This document shows positions 61,714-64,000 of a DNA stretch of 64,000 bases, in pieces. The notes beneath the pieces were generated by a model, which was not told the DNA's origin, did no database searches, and was given only the letters and a program-made list of their open reading frames with translations. Positions within the stretch are counted from its first letter, which is position 1. Each line of letters starts with the position of its first letter. Source of the DNA: Kiloniella majae (lineage in GTDB: Bacteria; Pseudomonadota; Alphaproteobacteria; Kiloniellales; Kiloniellaceae); contig NZ_MTSZ01000003.1 in the NCBI RefSeq assembly GCF_002118315.1, positions 310,001 to 374,000 on the forward strand. Reading direction: 5' to 3'. A program made the translations under genes and the position numbers.

Positions 61714-62786
61714 TCTGTTAGAGACAGTGAACCCGTTTCAAGGAACGATTCAAGCCGTTTGATATAAGGCGCAGTATCAATGTTATGTCGATCAAGCCAT
61801 TCCTGATTATAATAAGTGTCGAGGTAGCGATCCCCGGAATCGCAGATCAATGTAACGATACTGCCCTTTTCTTTACGAGCTTTCATTTCGGACATAAGAA
61901 GGAAGGCGCCATAAAGGTTTGTCCCTGTGGAAGCCCCGCATTTCCGACCAAGTAATTTTTCCAGAACGTTGATTGCAGCAATTGAAGCTGCATCAGGAAT
62001 TTGGATCATGCGATCAACCAGACTGGGGACAAAAGAAAGCTCTACTCTAGGGCGGCCGATGCCTTCAATCCGTGATCCCGAACTGGTCAGATTTTTGTCA
62101 CCTGTTTTATAAAAATCGTAGAAGACTGAATTTTCAGGATCAACCACACATAGTTTTGTCTCGTGGGTACAGGATTGGTCATAACGTATAAAGCGACCCA
62201 ATGTCGCCGATGTACCGCCAGTACCTGCGCTGGCTACAATCCATTCCGGACAAGGATGGGGTTCTCGTGACATTTGCGAGAACAGGGATTGGGCTATGTT
62301 GTTGTTGCCGCGCCAATCGGTTGCACGCTCTGCATAGGTAAACTGATCCATATAATGTCCATTTAGTTCGCGTGCCAAACGTTCAGATTCAGTGTAAATA
62401 TCTTTGGCCTCAACCAGATGGCACTCGCCGCCATAAAATTCTATTTGCGCAAGTTTTCTTCTAGCTGTGGTTTTAGGTACAACGGCTATAAACCTGAGAT
62501 TTAGTAGCCTGGAAAAGTATGCTTCGGATATTGCTGTGCTACCGGATGAGGCTTCAATAATAGTTGTATCCGGCCCAATCCATCCGTTACAGAGACCATA
62601 AAGGAAAAGCGATCTTGCCAGACGGTGTTTTAAACTCCCTGTCGGATGCGTGCTTTCATCTTTAAAATATAAATCCACGCCAAGGCAGCTTGGTAAATCC
62701 AGCTTGATGAGATGGGTGTCTGAAGATCGGTTATAGTCCGCTTCAATTTTGTTAAGAGCTTGCTGAACCCAAAGTCTTTTATTCAT
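61710..62786 (-). CDS. PLP-dependent cysteine synthase-fold enzyme, Cds1-like
   Basis: A 358-residue fold-type II PLP enzyme. The Schiff-base Lys is in [16 protein letters not shown], and the substrate loop is [17 protein letters not shown] glycine loop binds the PLP phosphate ([20 protein letters not shown]), and [19 protein letters not shown] follows. The C-terminal [20 protein letters not shown] is typical of the group that includes the cysteine desulfhydrase Cds1 and cystathionine-synthase-like proteins. It is not a standard CysK. Substrate: cysteine is likely, yielding sulfide and pyruvate, but this is inference. It overlaps ompW by 4 bp convergently. Confidence 0.82.
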   Translation of the reverse strand: MNKRLWVQQALNKIEADYNRSSDTHLIKLDLPSCLGVDLYFKDESTHPTGSLKHRLARSLFLYGLCNGWIGPDTTIIEASSGSTAISEAYFSRLLNLRFIAVVPKTTARRKLAQIEFYGGECHLVEAKDIYTESERLARELNGHYMDQFTYAERATDWRGNNNIAQSLFSQMSREPHPCPEWIVASAGTGGTSATLGRFIRYDQSCTHETKLCVVDPENSVFYDFYKTGDKNLTSSGSRIEGIGRPRVELSFVPSLVDRMIQIPDAASIAAINVLEKLLGRKCGASTGTNLYGAFLLMSEMKARKEKGSIVTLICDSGDRYLDTYYNQEWLDRHNIDTAPYIKRLESFLETGSLSLTD

Positions 62787-62985
62787 TATATGATCCCGAA
62801 AAAATCTTTGTTCTTAAAAAATGACAGGATAGCATAAACTTTGATCCTGCTGATATCTTTGCGGGCGAAGATATATGAGCAAGGATGTTATTTTTTCTCA
62901 AATATGAGCTTAATTTTAATTCTTATTGGGATAATTTCTCAAATTTGATTGTTTATGTGGTGAGGGGAGTTTGAGTTGGCACTTT

Positions 62986-63001
62986 TGGTGTTCGGACACC
63001 A
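62986..63001. promoter_or_regulatory. Short palindrome upstream of the ABC1-type kinase
   Basis: TGGTGT, TCGG, ACACCA: a 6-bp perfect inverted repeat, 74 bp before the kinase start. It may be an operator or a UUCG-like hairpin in the leader. Six base pairs can arise by chance. Confidence 0.3.
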
Positions 63002-63075
63002 TATAAAAGTCTGGATCAAAGTTTAGTTTTTTCAGATTAGACGACATTTCAGAGATGGCATGAAAGATCAACAGA

Positions 63076-64000
63076 ATGCAGGATGACGAAGATCTCCAAG
63101 ATATAAGCGATTCAGGATCACGTTTGTCTGGGCGCTTAAAGCGTTATGCAAAGGTTGGGAGCTCTGTTGGAGGGCTAGCAGCGCAGGTTGTCGGAAACCG
63201 TGTTTTGGGGACAGGCCTTAACTCTGCGAAACATTCTGCTGAGTTAAAAAAAGCTTTGGGAGGGTTGAAAGGTCCCTTGATGAAAGCTGCGCAAATTCTG
63301 GCAACTATTCCGGATGCATTACCCAAGGAATATGCAGAAGAGCTTCGCCAGCTCCAATCAAATGCACCGTCTATGGGATGGTTGTTTGTAAAACGTCGGA
63401 TGAAGACTGAACTTGGGGTGGGGTGGCAGAAGAAGTTTCAATCTTTTGAGCAAGAGGCAGCGGCGGCTGCATCACTTGGGCAAGTCCACCGAGCAATTGA
63501 CTTGGATGGGCAAGAGCTTGCCTGCAAACTACAATATCCTGACATGATTTCAGCCGTTGAGGCAGATCTGAAGCAGCTTGCTTTACTGTTTAGTATCTAT
63601 CGGCGGTATGACAAGGCGATTGATCCATCAAATATCTTACAGGAGCTAACAGACCGTTTGCGTGAAGAGCTGGATTATCAACGTGAAGCGCAGAACATGG
63701 GGCTTTACGGGGTGATGCTTGCTGATGAAAAGCATGTGTGTGTGCCGAGCGCTGTGCCTGAGTTGACGACCAATCGTTTGATTACAATGAACTGGCTGGA
63801 TGGTGTTCCGCTTTTGGATCACATCAGATCACATGGAAACAATCTGGAAATGCGTAATCAGGTTGCAATGAATATGTTTCGGGCTTGGTATGTTCCCTTC
63901 TATAAATATGGGGTTATTCATGGCGATCCTCATCTCGGCAACTATTCCATACGTGAAAATGGCGATGTCAATTTGTTGGATTTTGGCTGCATCCGTGTTT
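63076..64000 (+). CDS. ABC1/UbiB-family atypical kinase, N-terminal part
   Basis: The gene starts at ATG 63076 and runs off the window after 308 codons. The ABC1 signature helix is GGLKGPLMKAAQILATIPDA with the KxxQ element, followed by LPKEYAEELRQLQSNAPSM. The Ala-rich nucleotide loop is EAAAAASLGQVHRAI, the Lys is in ELACKLQYPDM, and the catalytic HGDPHLGNYSI and LLDFGCIRV are present. Family members (UbiB, COQ8) are ATPases needed for ubiquinone synthesis. This one lacks the visible C-terminal membrane anchor only because it is cut off. A second family role, not the main UbiB, is possible. Confidence 0.87.
   Translation, partial: MQDDEDLQDISDSGSRLSGRLKRYAKVGSSVGGLAAQVVGNRVLGTGLNSAKHSAELKKALGGLKGPLMKAAQILATIPDALPKEYAEELRQLQSNAPSMGWLFVKRRMKTELGVGWQKKFQSFEQEAAAAASLGQVHRAIDLDGQELACKLQYPDMISAVEADLKQLALLFSIYRRYDKAIDPSNILQELTDRLREELDYQREAQNMGLYGVMLADEKHVCVPSAVPELTTNRLITMNWLDGVPLLDHIRSHGNNLEMRNQVAMNMFRAWYVPFYKYGVIHGDPHLGNYSIRENGDVNLLDFGCIRV

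Noticed and set aside
1-64000. CRISPR arrays, insertion sequences or prophage
   Set aside because: No regularly spaced repeats, transposase, integrase or phage structural genes were seen on either strand.

Overview
The window reads as a chromosomal segment of a moderately AT-leaning (my estimate, about 45% GC) alphaproteobacterium. The markers are GapR (DUF2312) beside a DUF1244 gene, CpdR beside an N-formylglutamate amidohydrolase, a 41-residue ribosomal protein L36, a metZ gene paired with a rhodanese, and an ECF42 sigma factor with a DGPF partner. The histidine-kinase type and the metabolic gene set suggest a Rhodospirillales-like, possibly marine, heterotroph; the genus cannot be fixed from this sequence. 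No phage, insertion sequence, CRISPR array or rRNA gene was seen. One tRNA (Val, GAC) and one cobalamin riboswitch are present.

Layout. 0-8.5 kb: tail of an Lrp-type regulator, a membrane diguanylate cyclase, a very acidic protein of unknown role, rhodanese-metZ (methionine synthesis), an Lrp regulator, cupin and GNAT proteins, then a class III PLP enzyme divergent from a LysR regulator, possibly for hydroxy-aminoethylphosphonate use. 8.6-11.4 kb: a three-gene envelope glycosylation set (small flippase, polyprenyl-phosphate-type glycosyltransferase, membrane glycosyltransferase). 11.4-19.2 kb: HD hydrolase, amidotransferase-HAD pair, dusA, an OmpA-domain protein, a polysaccharide deacetylase, waaA and a GT4 glycosyltransferase. 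19.7-22.9 kb: a lipoprotein followed by a response regulator and a sensor kinase with an unusual histidine motif. 22.9-26.3 kb: MATE transporter, a B12 riboswitch driving a 114-residue protein of unknown function, a lytic transglycosylase and a 57-residue protein. 26.6-29.1 kb: N-formylglutamate amidohydrolase, cpdR, tRNA-Val and a TauE/SafE gene broken by an in-frame TAG. 29.4-32.0 kb: three overlapping Tad-like genes (one with a VWA domain). 32.2-37.8 kb: methyltransferase, rpmJ with a clear promoter and terminator, and glcDEF (glycolate oxidase). 37.8-43.2 kb: Cys-rich Sel1 protein, WYL regulator divergent from an epoxide-hydrolase-like enzyme, and an ECF42/DGPF/VOC/membrane-protein operon. 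43.4-50 kb: rarD, glycerate 2-kinase, a second N-formylglutamate amidohydrolase, a chemoreceptor, DUF1244 and gapR. 50-64 kb: a three-domain acyltransferase/acyl-ACP synthetase, a BCCT transporter, a long-chain acyl-CoA ligase, oligoendopeptidase F, an unknown membrane protein, OmpW, a cysteine-synthase-fold enzyme and the start of an ABC1/UbiB-type kinase.

Themes. Glycolate oxidase and glycerate 2-kinase together point to C2/C3 acid metabolism through glyoxylate. Several genes handle the cell envelope: the glycosylation trio, waaA, deacetylase, transglycosylase, OmpA and OmpW proteins, and the ChvG/ChvI-like pair. Most of the window is ordinary core genome. The items most worth following are the riboswitch-controlled unknown protein, the kinase lacking the acidic residue after its histidine, the Tad-like triplet without pilus machinery, and the compact operator repeats at 7.6, 39.5, 45.8 and 53.7 kb.
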